From contig NZ_AZFV01000001.1 of NCBI RefSeq assembly GCF_001435815.1, forward strand, positions 1 to 64,000: DNA of 64,000 nucleotides, given 5' to 3'. Below are positions 1-8,225 of this stretch, piece by piece. Origin of the DNA: Companilactobacillus nantensis DSM 16982 (GTDB taxonomy: Bacteria; Bacillota; Bacilli; Lactobacillales; Lactobacillaceae). The position numbers and the translations under genes were made by a program. Position 1 is the stretch's first letter. Each line of letters opens with the position of its first letter. The notes below the pieces were generated by a model that worked only from the letters and a program-made list of their open reading frames with translations, was not told where the DNA came from and did not search any database.

Positions 1-191
1 CTAACCAAGTTTAAGAAAGAACCTTTAATTAACTGAAGGTTTATTTTTTTATTCGGAAATTTCGTTGAAATTCGCTATTTCTATTACGCAGACTAGGATA
101 TGATAAAGCTATGCAGTTAAGCATTTTGAAGCAGATTAAAAAATTAGAAAAATAATCAGTGAAAGATGATTAATTAAATATTATGTAAATC
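1..191. other. Upstream intergenic region, no gene called
   Basis: A weak hairpin (AACCTT near base 26, AAGGTT near base 38, then a T-run) could terminate a plus-strand gene to the left of the window. An open frame without a clear start or ribosome site ends with the TAA near base 153. It has the look of a short Lys/Leu-rich C-terminal remnant, but it cannot be assigned to a family. I see no other structure here. Confidence 0.3.
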
Positions 192-221
192 TTGAAAACG
201 TATTCGTTTTTCTGATATAAT
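192..221 (+). promoter_or_regulatory. Promoter with overlapping cre-like site
   Basis: TTGAAA (192-197) and TATAAT (216-221) are separated by 18 bp and fit a vegetative promoter for the sugar transporter at 304. The sequence TTGAAAACGTATTCG (192-206) matches the CcpA cre consensus WTGNAANCGNWNNCW at 14 of 15 positions and covers the -35 box. This suggests catabolite repression. The match is seen in the sequence; the regulation is inferred. Confidence 0.6.
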
Positions 222-303
222 ACTTGCATTGTCCAAAACTAATTTTACTTTGGGTGAGTTCTATTAGTTTTAAATCGAGAGTTTTAAAAGGGAGTTTTAG
301 TTA

Positions 304-1194
304 ATGAGTGCATTAAATCTATTAATTGGTCTTATGCCAATGATTGGATGGGGACTATTCCCAATCTTAACCGGTAAGTTCGGTGGTAAGCCAGTTAATC
401 AAATTTTGGGTACAACCTATGGTACGTTACTGTTTGCCATCGTGGTTGCCTTAGTTCGCCAGACACCAATGTTGTCAGGCAAGGCATTACTATTTAGTTT
501 CTTGTCTGGTGCTTTCTGGTCTATGGGTCAGATTCTTGTATTTTACGCGTTTGCTGAAATGGGCGTTTCTAGAACAATGCCAGTTTCAACCGGCTTTCAA
601 TTAGTTGGGGCATCACTTTGGAGCGTTATCGTTCTTGGTGAATGGTCTAAGGGTAGTGCTAAGTTAATTGGATTCTCAGCCATTATTTTAATTATCTTCG
701 GAGTTTGGCTAACAACTTTTAGTGAAAAGAAGTTACCTAAAGAAGACGGCGGTATGAATGCTGTTAAGGGTGTTTTACTAGTTGCTTGTGCCGAAATCGG
801 TTATCTTGGTTATTCAGCCTTTCCACAAGGTGTTAAAGTTAATGCTTTTGAAGCCTTTTTACCTCAAGCATTAGGTATGGCAGTTGTTGCAACAATTTTT
901 GCCGTTGCTACGAAGAGTAATCGTGCTGGTAAGCCATTCCAAACAAAGAGTTCATATACGAATATCATTAGTGGATTCTTCTTTGCCTTTGCTGCATTGA
1001 CATACTTGATCTCAGCTCGACCATCAGTTAATGGTTTAGCAACTGGTTTCATCCTTTCACAGATGAACGTTGTTATTGCTACACTTGGTGGTATTTATAT
1101 CTTGCATGAAAAGAAAACTAAAAAGGAAATGGGTTATATCCTAGTCGGTTTAGTTTTAGTTGTTATTGCAGGTAGTGTTACAACTTTACTTTAG
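304..1194 (+). CDS. GRP-family sugar (glucose/ribose) uptake protein
   Basis: This 296-residue, very hydrophobic protein has about ten membrane-spanning stretches and belongs to the glucose/ribose porter (GlcU/RbsU) branch of the drug/metabolite transporter superfamily. Family members import a sugar by proton symport without phosphorylating it. The N-terminus (LLIGLMPMIGWGLFPIL) and the paired Gly-rich helices of both halves look like GlcU, and the length is normal for the family. The start is ATG 304 behind GGGAG. The gene is monocistronic, with a promoter at 192-221 and a terminator at 1203-1239. The cre-like site suggests the gene is repressed when a preferred sugar is present. The exact sugar cannot be told from sequence. 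Confidence 0.85.
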   Translation: MSALNLLIGLMPMIGWGLFPILTGKFGGKPVNQILGTTYGTLLFAIVVALVRQTPMLSGKALLFSFLSGAFWSMGQILVFYAFAEMGVSRTMPVSTGFQLVGASLWSVIVLGEWSKGSAKLIGFSAIILIIFGVWLTTFSEKKLPKEDGGMNAVKGVLLVACAEIGYLGYSAFPQGVKVNAFEAFLPQALGMAVVATIFAVATKSNRAGKPFQTKSSYTNIISGFFFAFAALTYLISARPSVNGLATGFILSQMNVVIATLGGIYILHEKKTKKEMGYILVGLVLVVIAGSVTTLL

Positions 1195-1202
1195 AATGAA
1201 AG

Positions 1203-1239
1203 AAAAACACGTTGGAAAATTAATTCCAACGTGTTTTTT
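1203..1239 (+). terminator. Terminator of the sugar transporter
   Basis: A 13-bp stem (AAACACGTTGGAA and its complement) with a 6-nt loop is followed by six T. It lies 10 nt after the stop codon of the transporter. Confidence 0.9.
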
Positions 1240-1353
1240 GTTATATATCAGAGAGTTTATAATTGGTTTATTTTATTAACTATATAAAATTGGGAGGATA
1301 TTTTTTATAAGTAGTATTAATGAGAAAATCACATTTTGTAATGTATATCTAAG

Positions 1354-1403
1354 GAGTATATTTTCGTCAGATGGTTCTTATCTATCTGACGAGTAGAATA
1401 TAA
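1354..1403. repeat. Imperfect palindrome in intergenic region
   Basis: CGTCAGAT and ATCTGACG are separated by about 11 nt and flanked by AT-rich arms that also partly pair. No T-run follows on either strand, so it is not a canonical terminator. It lies just downstream of the LOG-family gene (minus strand) and could be an RNA 3' end or a protein site. Function unknown. Confidence 0.45.
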
Positions 1404-1439
1404 CTCATTTTAATTTAGTAGTTAAATAATATGCTCTTA

Positions 1440-2009
1440 TTATTTGTCGTAATTACGTAACATAGGTGGCGTATAAGTTTTAATAAATTCACCAATTTCT
1501 GGTAAAGAATCGCTAAATAGCAAGGTTTGACGCGTCCTTGGTTCCATGAAACCTTTGGCTGTCATTGAGTCAAAGAAACTTGCCAATTCGTCATAATAGT
1601 GATTGATATTATAAAAGATACAAGGATTGGTACTATCGCCAACAATCGTCCAGGAGAAGGCTTCAGAGATTTCTTCTAATGTTCCTGGACCACCTGGTAA
1701 AGCAATATTAGCGACTGAATCATTTAACATATCTTGCTTGCGCTGTGACATATTAGGTACGATATCCAATTTGGAAAGTGTGTTATGTGAGAGCTCACGG
1801 TCAGCTAATTCTTGAGTGATGATACCATGGACAAAGCCATCTCGTTCTAGAACACTATTAGCAACGACACCCATAAGACCAAAACGGCCACCACCATAAG
1901 TTAAACCATAATTATTTTCCACGATCCATTGACCCAATTTTTGGGCACCAAGTGTATAAATTTCGTCATTACCTGTGGCCGCACCACAGTAAACTGCAAT
2001 ATTCTTCAT
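1440..2009 (-). CDS. LOG-family nucleoside 5'-monophosphate phosphoribohydrolase
   Basis: This 189-residue Rossmann-like protein is of the TIGR00730/LOG (YvdD-like) family. It opens with MKNIAVYCGA and carries the signature PGGPGTLEE, whose Glu with an upstream Arg is the catalytic set of the family. Family enzymes hydrolyse nucleoside monophosphates (cytokinin ribotides in plants, AMP and analogues in bacteria) to base and ribose 5-phosphate. It lies 11 nt downstream of the XerD-like gene, and its ribosome site (AAAGTGAAATT before ATG) is close to that gene's stop, so the two are very likely co-transcribed. The physiological substrate here is unknown. Confidence 0.85.
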   Translation of the reverse strand: MKNIAVYCGAATGNDEIYTLGAQKLGQWIVENNYGLTYGGGRFGLMGVVANSVLERDGFVHGIITQELADRELSHNTLSKLDIVPNMSQRKQDMLNDSVANIALPGGPGTLEEISEAFSWTIVGDSTNPCIFYNINHYYDELASFFDSMTAKGFMEPRTRQTLLFSDSLPEIGEFIKTYTPPMLRNYDK

Positions 2010-2020
2010 AATTTCACTTT

Positions 2021-2848
2021 CTATATATCAAAATTAGTCTCCCGTTTGAGACGACGATAGTACATTAACGACGGTGTATCGAGTGCATCAAGGGCACGTT
2101 GTTGATCAGTACTTAAATCATGTGTACTTAAAGCTAAGAGAATGAAGGTCGTGTAGAGTTTCTTTGGTGAAAGATCTAACTGTGTGACTTCACTATCTTT
2201 TTTGAGATCTCGATGAATAGCAGGTACCGTCAATAATGGTGTATTAGCCCCGCGGTTACGACTTAGGAATAGATTATCATTATTCCAATATGAACGATAT
2301 GGTTCGATGTACGTTTTGTATAAATTTAAAAATTGTTGTTCCTCTTCGTCAAACGAAATCTGATTGAACTTTTTATAAAAATCAGCGGCAAGAGCATCTT
2401 TGTAATTGAATCCTTTGGCAATAATCAAGATTAGTAAACGTGTATAAATACTTAAGTCAGCTTGTAAGTAATAATGAAGCTTTAAGAAGACCGCTACGGG
2501 AAAATCCGATTGCTTGGGTACAGTTACACTATTGACGTTTAAAGTGGGAATCTCTGGCGTTTTTTTAACACTGAAGAGATATTTGAAATAGACATTGAGG
2601 TTACTAATAACTTTATTGATTGTACTAGCTGATAACTGCAAGTTATCAAGCATAAAGTTTTTAAATAAACGGACGTCCATTTCGTGAACATCTTTAATAT
2701 CCTCAGAAATTTTATAGTCGTTATTGTGTTGAATAGTAAAGTTAAAAAAATCAGTTAGTGAGTTCATATATTCGGTGTGTGCTTTATCTGAAATATGTCT
2801 GGTTTTTAAATAGGCTTCAAAGCCAGTTAAGTAAGGAATTTTTACCAT
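2021..2848 (-). CDS. XerD-like protein, catalytically degenerate tyrosine recombinase
   Basis: This 275-residue protein has the two-domain layout of XerC/XerD: an N-terminal SAM-like core-binding domain (about residues 1-85) and a catalytic-type fold. The catalytic residues are mostly gone. The first Arg region reads GFNYKDAL instead of G-x-R-x-x-E, and the HxxR motif reads SPKKLYTTF, so His is Lys and Arg is Tyr. A C-terminal Tyr pair (LMYYRRL) remains. It resembles the streptococcal XerD-like proteins that do not act on dif. The start is ATG 2848 behind a strong AAAGGAGG; the 14 codons upstream are not expected to be translated. It is first in an operon with the LOG-family gene. It may keep DNA binding without strand exchange. 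Confidence 0.7.
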   Translation of the reverse strand: MVKIPYLTGFEAYLKTRHISDKAHTEYMNSLTDFFNFTIQHNNDYKISEDIKDVHEMDVRLFKNFMLDNLQLSASTINKVISNLNVYFKYLFSVKKTPEIPTLNVNSVTVPKQSDFPVAVFLKLHYYLQADLSIYTRLLILIIAKGFNYKDALAADFYKKFNQISFDEEEQQFLNLYKTYIEPYRSYWNNDNLFLSRNRGANTPLLTVPAIHRDLKKDSEVTQLDLSPKKLYTTFILLALSTHDLSTDQQRALDALDTPSLMYYRRLKRETNFDI

Positions 2849-2869
2849 GTGACCGCCTCCTTTACTTTT

Positions 2870-2898
2870 ATTATACAGTTTGTCATGCATAGGGTAAA
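2870..2898 (-). promoter_or_regulatory. Promoter of the XerD-like/LOG operon
   Basis: On the minus strand TTTACC (2893-2898) and TATAAT (2870-2875) are 17 bp apart, 22 nt before the start at 2848. The -35 box lies in the T-tract of the terminator of the upstream gene, so terminator and promoter overlap. Confidence 0.6.
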
Positions 2899-2926
2899 AA
2901 AAGAGCTAGGGCAGGCCCTAACTCTT
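2895..2926 (-). terminator. Terminator of the EIIA gene
   Basis: On the minus strand a 12-bp stem (AAGAG-TAGGGC paired with GCCCTA-CTCTT) with a 2-nt loop is followed by seven T. It lies directly after the EIIA stop codon. Confidence 0.9.
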
Positions 2927-2930
2927 GTGG

Positions 2931-3410
2931 TTATTTTACATTGATAGTCAGAACGTCGTCACCGGCAGCAACCGCTTTTTCATCGAAAGTGCCCATTTCT
3001 TTGACAGCGTCTGAATTAGTAATGATTGCCATAATAGAATTATCTTTACCAGCATCTTTAATTTCTTGAAGATCCATAGTAGCTAATTTTTGACCAGCCT
3101 TAACTGTTTCGCCTTCTTTAACGAAGACTTCAAAAGGTTTACCTTTTAATTCAACAGTATCAATACCAAGGTGTAACATGACTTCTAGTCCATGGCTACT
3201 TGTGATCATCATTGCATGCTTTGTTGGAAAGACTGTGCCAATGACACCACCAATTGGAGCAACAATCTCATCTGAACTAGGAGTAACTGCAAAACCATCA
3301 CCCATGAGTTTTTGTGAGAAAACTGGATCACTGACTTTATCTAAGTGAATCAAGTCACCTTTAGCTGGAGCAACGAATTCGTCAACCTTTTTTCTAGAGA
3401 ACAATCCCAT
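2931..3410 (-). CDS. Stand-alone PTS EIIA component, glucose type
   Basis: This 159-residue soluble protein is a single EIIA-Glc (Crr-like) domain. It would accept phosphate from HPr on His80 in VMLHLGIDTV and pass it to an EIIB partner. His65 (KHAMMI) sits 15 residues before it, as His75/His90 do in E. coli EIIA-Glc. No EIIB or EIIC gene is in the window, so it must serve a permease encoded elsewhere, as B. subtilis YpqE is thought to. The start is ATG 3410. An upstream in-frame ATG at 3431 contains the AAGGAGG ribosome site inside its own codons and is rejected. A long leader and a possible cre site precede it. Confidence 0.92.
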   Translation of the reverse strand: MGLFSRKKVDEFVAPAKGDLIHLDKVSDPVFSQKLMGDGFAVTPSSDEIVAPIGGVIGTVFPTKHAMMITSSHGLEVMLHLGIDTVELKGKPFEVFVKEGETVKAGQKLATMDLQEIKDAGKDNSIMAIITNSDAVKEMGTFDEKAVAAGDDVLTINVK

Positions 3411-3516
3411 ACTTAATCTTCCTCCTTGCAATTCTTAGCAACATACTTCGATGACAAATGATTTCTTTGACGCTAGAAAAGTTTAGATTGAAGTAACTGG
3501 AATCTGCCGAAGACAT
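3394..3516 (-). CDS. Putative 40-residue leader ORF overlapping the EIIA start
   Basis: An ATG at 3516, seven nt after GAGGAG, opens a 40-codon frame that ends at TAG 3394-3396, 17 nt inside the EIIA gene and in another frame. The product begins MSSADSSYFNLNF and is basic near its end (RIARRKIK). It lies in the 200-nt leader between the predicted promoter and EIIA, and its codons run through the EIIA ribosome site. Translation of it could therefore set EIIA translation by coupling. The frame and ribosome site are visible in the sequence; the role is inference. It could also be chance. Confidence 0.4.
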   Translation of the reverse strand: MSSADSSYFNLNFSSVKEIICHRSMLLRIARRKIKYGIVL

Positions 3517-3580
3517 TGTGATACTCCTCAAAGAACGATTTTCAAAACGACCATTGTGAATCAAAACCACGATATAAGAT

Positions 3581-3641
3581 TGCTAATGCGCTTACATTTT
3601 ATGCGTTAATACAATTATAGATAAATTATCATAATTTGCAA
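3581..3641 (-). promoter_or_regulatory. EIIA promoter with downstream cre-like element
   Basis: On the minus strand TTGCAA (3636-3641) and TATAAT (3614-3619) are 16 bp apart. Just downstream, the minus-strand sequence at 3581-3597 (ATGTAAGCGCATTAGCA) fits the first 13 positions of the cre consensus but misses the last two. A CcpA roadblock is plausible but not certain. Confidence 0.5.
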
Positions 3642-3695
3642 GACCTGTTGGTATGTCTATCATGGAAGCGATTAATAAATGATAATATGTAAAAG

Positions 3696-4247
3696 TTATT
3701 TAGTTAGACTACGGTAAGCAATTGGAGTTTGGTGAAACTGCTTTTTAAAACAGGTGTTAAAGTAGGTATCACTACTGAAACCACAACGAATTGCTATCGT
3801 TTTAATCGAGTAATCAGTAGTATTTAGTAGTTCTTGACTATGCTTAAGACGGATCATGGCTAAATACTTAGTTGGACTTTGTTGCGTGATACGTTTGAAT
3901 GTCCGCTGCAAGTTAGATACGCTACCGTGACAATCACTGGCAATCGTATCAAGCGTTAAGTGTTGTTGAAAGTTATTTGTTAAATATTGTTTAATTTGCT
4001 CGACCCACAGTTCATTGGTTAACTTTTGACCAGTAGGCTGACATCTTTTACATGGACGAAAGTTAGCCTCTAAAGCTTCATCAGGAGTTTTAAAAATCAC
4101 AACGTTAGTTTTTTTAGGAGCTTTGGAGTGACAAGATGGCTGACAGAAAATTTTAGTTGTAGTAACGCCATAGTAAAATGTGCCATCTTTAGTTCGGTCA
4201 TTAGTTAAAATAGCGTTCCAGCGTGAATCTGTTAAGGGATGTTTCAT
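3696..4247 (-). CDS. adaA: AdaA-type methylphosphotriester-sensing AraC regulator
   Basis: This 183-residue protein couples an Ada zinc-binding domain to an AraC-type helix-turn-helix domain. Cys35 and Cys39 (FCQPSC) with Cys66 and Cys69 (RPCKRC) would bind zinc; by analogy with Ada, Cys35 accepts a methyl group from a DNA methylphosphotriester and switches the protein into an activator. The C-terminal 100 residues hold the two AraC helix-turn-helices. The start is ATG 4247, nine nt after CGAGG; a TTG nine codons upstream is less likely. It is divergent from ogt with an 83-bp gap, the arrangement expected for an adaptive-response pair. Confidence 0.9.
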   Translation of the reverse strand: MKHPLTDSRWNAILTNDRTKDGTFYYGVTTTKIFCQPSCHSKAPKKTNVVIFKTPDEALEANFRPCKRCQPTGQKLTNELWVEQIKQYLTNNFQQHLTLDTIASDCHGSVSNLQRTFKRITQQSPTKYLAMIRLKHSQELLNTTDYSIKTIAIRCGFSSDTYFNTCFKKQFHQTPIAYRSLTK

Positions 4248-4330
4248 AAAAGTGTGCCTCGAATTAGAATGCAAGATTTTTAAGTGAAGTTTAGCATATA
4301 ATAAGGCTACATAAAAGTTGGTGAATAATT

Positions 4331-4819
4331 ATGAAGAAAATTTATTATTATATTTTTAAGATTGAACGGCATACATATTTAATTGGAGCAACAGCTAATG
4401 GGTTAGCTTTTGTTGGTTCTAGAGATCAAGGATTAGCCGAGTTGCAACAATTTTACGATTGTCCGTTGATTGAAAATGAAGATAAGGCAGCTCCATATCT
4501 TGATCAAATTAAAGAATACCTAGCTGGTCAACGTAAGACCTTTACTTTAAAGACTGATATTACAGGAACAGAGTTTCAAGAATCAGTTTGGAGAGCGCTC
4601 TTACAAATACCATATGGTGCGGTAACAGATTATACGTCAATTGCTGAAAAGATTGGGCGTCCGAAAGCTAGTCGTGCGGTAGGGAGTGCTGTGGGGAAGA
4701 ATCCCCTACTGATGGTTATCCCCTGTCACAGAGTTCTAACAAAGGCTGGTAAACTAGGTGGTTATCGCGGAGGTGTGGCGATGAAAGAAGCACTTTTGAC
4801 ATTAGAGCAAGCATCGTAA
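4331..4819 (+). CDS. ogt: Methylated-DNA--protein-cysteine S-methyltransferase
   Basis: This 162-residue suicide enzyme removes O6-methyl from guanine by transfer to Cys132 in the PCHR motif (MVIPCHRVL). The flanking features are present: Arg-binding helix (SRAVGSAVGKNP) and the downstream GGYRGG loop. The first 75 residues form the variable N-terminal domain. A TATAAT at 4297-4302 gives a plausible -10, though no convincing -35 is visible, consistent with activation by AdaA. It is followed by its own terminator. Confidence 0.93.
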   Translation: MKKIYYYIFKIERHTYLIGATANGLAFVGSRDQGLAELQQFYDCPLIENEDKAAPYLDQIKEYLAGQRKTFTLKTDITGTEFQESVWRALLQIPYGAVTDYTSIAEKIGRPKASRAVGSAVGKNPLLMVIPCHRVLTKAGKLGGYRGGVAMKEALLTLEQAS

Positions 4820-4826
4820 GTTAAGG

Positions 4827-4857
4827 CAGCTACTTTTATAAGTAACTGTTTTTATTT
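4827..4857 (+). terminator. Terminator of ogt
   Basis: CAGCTACTT, loop TTAT, AAGTAACTG with one mismatch, followed by TTTTTATTTT. It lies eight nt after the ogt stop codon. Confidence 0.75.
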
Positions 4858-4987
4858 TCTCTAAAATATAATCCAAATAGGATGCGTAATCTTACATATA
4901 AGGGATGATAAACTACTGCACAATTTGTTAAGTAATTTGTGATATGCTTTATCTATATTATTTTTAGACAAATGAGGAGTTTTTAGA

Positions 4988-6802
4988 TTGAAATTAGAGG
5001 CCATCTTAAAAGAAGAATTTGGTTATGATACTTTTAGACCTGGTCAAAAGGAATTGATCGAAAAAGTTATGGCCGGCGAAAAAGCCATGGGAATTATGCC
5101 GACTGGTGGTGGTAAGTCAATTTGTTATCAGTTACCAGCGACTATTTTGCCTGGTGTGACGCTAGTTGTTTCGCCACTGATCTCCTTAATGAAAGACCAA
5201 GTCGATAGTTTGAATGAAGTTGGTATTCCAGCAACTTTTCTAAATAGTACGGTTGAATGGCATGACCGTGAGGAACGGATGCGCTATATCGAAAGTGGTG
5301 CCGTTAAGCTGTTATTTGTTGCGCCTGAGAAGATTGTTGACGATGAGTTTTACAGTTGGTTGTCGGGACTAGATATTTCACTGATAGCTATTGATGAAGC
5401 ACACGTGTTGTCGTCATGGGGTCATGACTTTCGGGACAGTTATTTGAAGATGATTGAACCGTTGAAGCAATTATCCGGTGATACAGCTTGGTTGGCGTTG
5501 ACCGCAACTGCGACTGAGCAAGTTCAAGATGATTTAGCAGGAATTTTAGATGTACCAGCTGATAACATCGTTAAAACGGGCTTTGATCGGGATAACTTAG
5601 CGTTAAAGATTGAACGTGGTGTCGATAAGCCGGAGTATGTGTTGAGTTATGTTAAAGCACATATAGATGAATCCGGAATAATTTATGCTGGTCGACGGGA
5701 AGATGTCGATAATATTTATAATTTTCTCAAGGAAAACGATGTTAAGGTTGGACGCTATCATGCTGGTTTGAGTGATTCAGAACGTCATCAGCAGCAAGAA
5801 GACTTTCTATTTGATCGGATTAATGTGATTGTAGCGACAAATGCGTTTGGAATGGGAATTAATAAGACTAACGTGCGTTATGTGCTGCATTACACGATTC
5901 CAGGGACAATTGAGAGCTATTATCAAGAAGTTGGTCGTGCGGGACGTGATGGCCTTCCAGCAGAGGCTATTTTGCTGTATGCACCAGCAGACTTACGACT
6001 GCATCAGTTCTTTATTGATAAATCATTAGGGGATGACCAGTATAAACTTAGTTTGAAGAATAAACTCTTTGAAATGAGTCGTTATGCTGAAACTGAAACC
6101 TGTTTGATGAAGTTTATTTTAGATTACTTTGGTGAACAAAATACGGACGTTTGCGGTCGCTGTTCCAATTGTCTCGATGATCGTGAAGTCGTTGATGTGA
6201 CGTCAGATGCTCAAAAGGTCCTCAGTTGCGTGGTACGTATGGGACAACGTTACGGTAAGAAGGTTACAACCCGTGTCCTAGTAGGAAAAGAAGATGTTGC
6301 TAATGATTGGCGGCACTTTGAAAAATTAACTACTTTTGGCATATTCAAGGATAAGACATTGAAGGAAACAAGTCGTTTGATTGAATTTTTATCTGCTAAT
6401 GGCTTTCTCGGTAGTAGTGGAGGAGAATATCCAACTTTGATTTTGTCAAAGAAGGGTGCAGACGTATTAAAGGGTAAAATCAACGTTGCTAAAAGACGTG
6501 ATCTTAATCGTGTTACACCTAGTAAGTCAATGGTTGCAGATGGCAGTTTCGATGTTGATTTGTTCGAGAAACTGCGCAGTTTACGTCTCGAGTTTGCTCG
6601 CAAGCAAGCTTTGCCACCATTTATGATTTTCTCAGATAAAACGTTGAAGGACATGTGTGTTCGAATTCCTACCAATAGTCAGGAATTTTTGGCTGTTAGT
6701 GGGGTAGGTAAAATGAAGCTTGAACAATATGGGGAGAGCTTTATCAAGACCATTAAGGATTATCAAACTGATCAAAAGAGTAACAATGAAGTAGTCAGTT
6801 AA
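4988..6802 (+). CDS. recQ: ATP-dependent DNA helicase RecQ
   Basis: This 604-residue 3'-5' helicase acts in recombination and fork repair. Walker A (PTGGGKS, Lys43) and DEAH (136-139) mark the first RecA-like domain. The second domain has the arginine-finger region QEVGRAGRDG. A zinc-binding set (CLMKF, then CGRCSNC) and winged-helix region follow. An HRDC domain covers about residues 520-595 (LRLEFARKQ through SGVGKMKLEQYG). The start is TTG 4988, eight nt after GAGGAG (4974-4979). The stop codon lies in the loop of the terminator. Length is normal for the family. Confidence 0.95.
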   Translation: MKLEAILKEEFGYDTFRPGQKELIEKVMAGEKAMGIMPTGGGKSICYQLPATILPGVTLVVSPLISLMKDQVDSLNEVGIPATFLNSTVEWHDREERMRYIESGAVKLLFVAPEKIVDDEFYSWLSGLDISLIAIDEAHVLSSWGHDFRDSYLKMIEPLKQLSGDTAWLALTATATEQVQDDLAGILDVPADNIVKTGFDRDNLALKIERGVDKPEYVLSYVKAHIDESGIIYAGRREDVDNIYNFLKENDVKVGRYHAGLSDSERHQQQEDFLFDRINVIVATNAFGMGINKTNVRYVLHYTIPGTIESYYQEVGRAGRDGLPAEAILLYAPADLRLHQFFIDKSLGDDQYKLSLKNKLFEMSRYAETETCLMKFILDYFGEQNTDVCGRCSNCLDDREVVDVTSDAQKVLSCVVRMGQRYGKKVTTRVLVGKEDVANDWRHFEKLTTFGIFKDKTLKETSRLIEFLSANGFLGSSGGEYPTLILSKKGADVLKGKINVAKRRDLNRVTPSKSMVADGSFDVDLFEKLRSLRLEFARKQALPPFMIFSDKTLKDMCVRIPTNSQEFLAVSGVGKMKLEQYGESFIKTIKDYQTDQKSNNEVVS

Positions 6803-6822
6803 ATAGCTGACTACTTTTTTAC
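6789..6822 (+). terminator. Terminator of recQ, overlapping the stop codon
   Basis: AGTAGTCAG and CTGACTACT form a 9-bp stem followed by TTTTTTA. The recQ TAA (6800-6802) lies in the loop. Confidence 0.9.
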
Positions 6823-6953
6823 TGTTATTTGCCTAATTTGTGTAAAAACAGAGTAGAGTATAAAAAGACTGATATATCGGTATTTAACACGATGATATTT
6901 AACAAAGGGAAGTCAAAACCCGGGGATTTTGATCAAAATTGGGGTTAGGTGAG

Positions 6954-7034
6954 TGCTGAGAGACGGATTCTATGATAATTAGATGATGAGTTCATGGACT
7001 TATTTAACGAAATAGCTCAATAAATGAGTATGCC
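6954..7034 (+). repeat. Dispersed intergenic repeat, copy A
   Basis: The core at 6954-6975 reads TGCTGAGAGACGG then ATTCTATGA. A second block at about 7010-7034 (AGCTCAATAAATGAG...GCC) follows. Related copies lie at 8226-8274 (opposite strand) and 15262-15325. The rest of the 410-bp gap between recQ and the phosphoesterase (6803-7212) is AT-rich; I see only this repeat in it. Function unknown. Confidence 0.6.
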
Positions 7035-7212
7035 TTGTTTGAATTATTGAATATTTTTGTGTGAAAATATATTTTAAAGAAAATGTTTTACGAAAACATG
7101 AATAAAAAAACAAAAACCCAAAAACAAACCGTCAAATCGACGCAACAGCAAGGAGAAAGAGTAAAGTTAAATATGATTCAACAAAAGCAGGGGTTAAAGA
7201 GGGGGTCAATCA

Positions 7213-8076
7213 ATGAAAAAGGTGGCAATAATTTCGGATATTCACGGTAACTACACTGCCTTTCGCAGTGTTATTGCAGATGCCGAAGCTCAAAACGTTT
7301 CCGAATATTGGTTTCTTGGAGACCTATTAATGCCAGGACCCGGAACCAACTCTATAATGAAGTTATTGAATTCAATCAATACTACCCAAATGATTCGAGG
7401 CAATTGGGACAATTTCCTATTTGAAGACCTCGTTTCGATTGGTAAAGCCTACATTGATGAGCCACAAACACCCTATATTGTCGAGCTAGTCAAGTATGTC
7501 TACAATCACCTTGATAATAAGTACCTGGAGCAAGTCAAATCATGGCCTATCACTTCAAATACGTCGATCAATGGCTTAAAAATCCTTTTAGCACACAATT
7601 ATCCTGCTAAAAACTATGGTCATGAGCTGTTACCATATGAGAAACAGCAAAGTTTCGATAAATTATTGTTTGATAAACCTTATGATATAGCCATTTATGG
7701 CCATACACATCATCAATTATTCAGAACTAGCAGCCAAGATCAATTAATCATAAATCCTGGTTCAATTGGTCAGCCATATACGGCTTGGTCTAAATTCAGC
7801 TCAGACAGACGCGCTCAGTACACGATTATAACTTTTGATGATACTGGTTATGGTGGAATCGACTTTCGCAAAGTCTCATACTCAATTAAAGATGAGTTAA
7901 ACTTCGCGGCTGCAAATGATTTACCATTCATTGAATTGTATGAACGAATTTTTTCTGACGGCAAAGCATTTACACATAATGACGAAGCATTGAATGAGAT
8001 TATTAACAAATATGATTATCGGACAGATACTTTAAATTACTTAAAAAAAATAGCCCTCTTTGGTAAAAATATTTAA
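7213..8076 (+). CDS. Metallophosphoesterase (YfcE-like)
   Basis: This 287-residue calcineurin-type phosphoesterase has the two-metal motifs DIHGN (Asp9, His11), GD (Asp37), GNWD (Asn64, Asp66), a metal His in LLAHNYP and GHTHH. The His of the usual GNHD motif is Trp here; YfcE-type phosphodiesterases also vary at this position. The last 80 residues extend beyond the core fold and resemble nothing I recognise. The start is ATG 7213 behind GAGGGGG. The gene stands alone, with copies A and C of a dispersed repeat on either side in opposite orientation. Substrate unknown; phosphodiester or phosphomonoester hydrolysis is expected. Confidence 0.85.
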   Translation: MKKVAIISDIHGNYTAFRSVIADAEAQNVSEYWFLGDLLMPGPGTNSIMKLLNSINTTQMIRGNWDNFLFEDLVSIGKAYIDEPQTPYIVELVKYVYNHLDNKYLEQVKSWPITSNTSINGLKILLAHNYPAKNYGHELLPYEKQQSFDKLLFDKPYDIAIYGHTHHQLFRTSSQDQLIINPGSIGQPYTAWSKFSSDRRAQYTIITFDDTGYGGIDFRKVSYSIKDELNFAAANDLPFIELYERIFSDGKAFTHNDEALNEIINKYDYRTDTLNYLKKIALFGKNI

Positions 8077-8225
8077 CTTCTTATAATATGTATTATGTAA
8101 CCTTAAATGGATAATTTGAAATTCTATCCATTCCCCTCAATACTATTTTCAATTAAAGCTGTCTCTTCTATCTTTTTGATTAATGGATAGTTTTAAATTA
8201 TGATGGTAAATTATGTTTCAACGAT

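Noticed and set aside
6920-6990. GGGG...GCTGAGA resembling the start of a TPP riboswitch
   Set aside because: The later conserved parts (ACCTGATCTGG and TAATGCCAGCG) are missing, and the same CTGAGA core recurs at 15262 and, changed, at 8253, so it belongs to the dispersed repeat.
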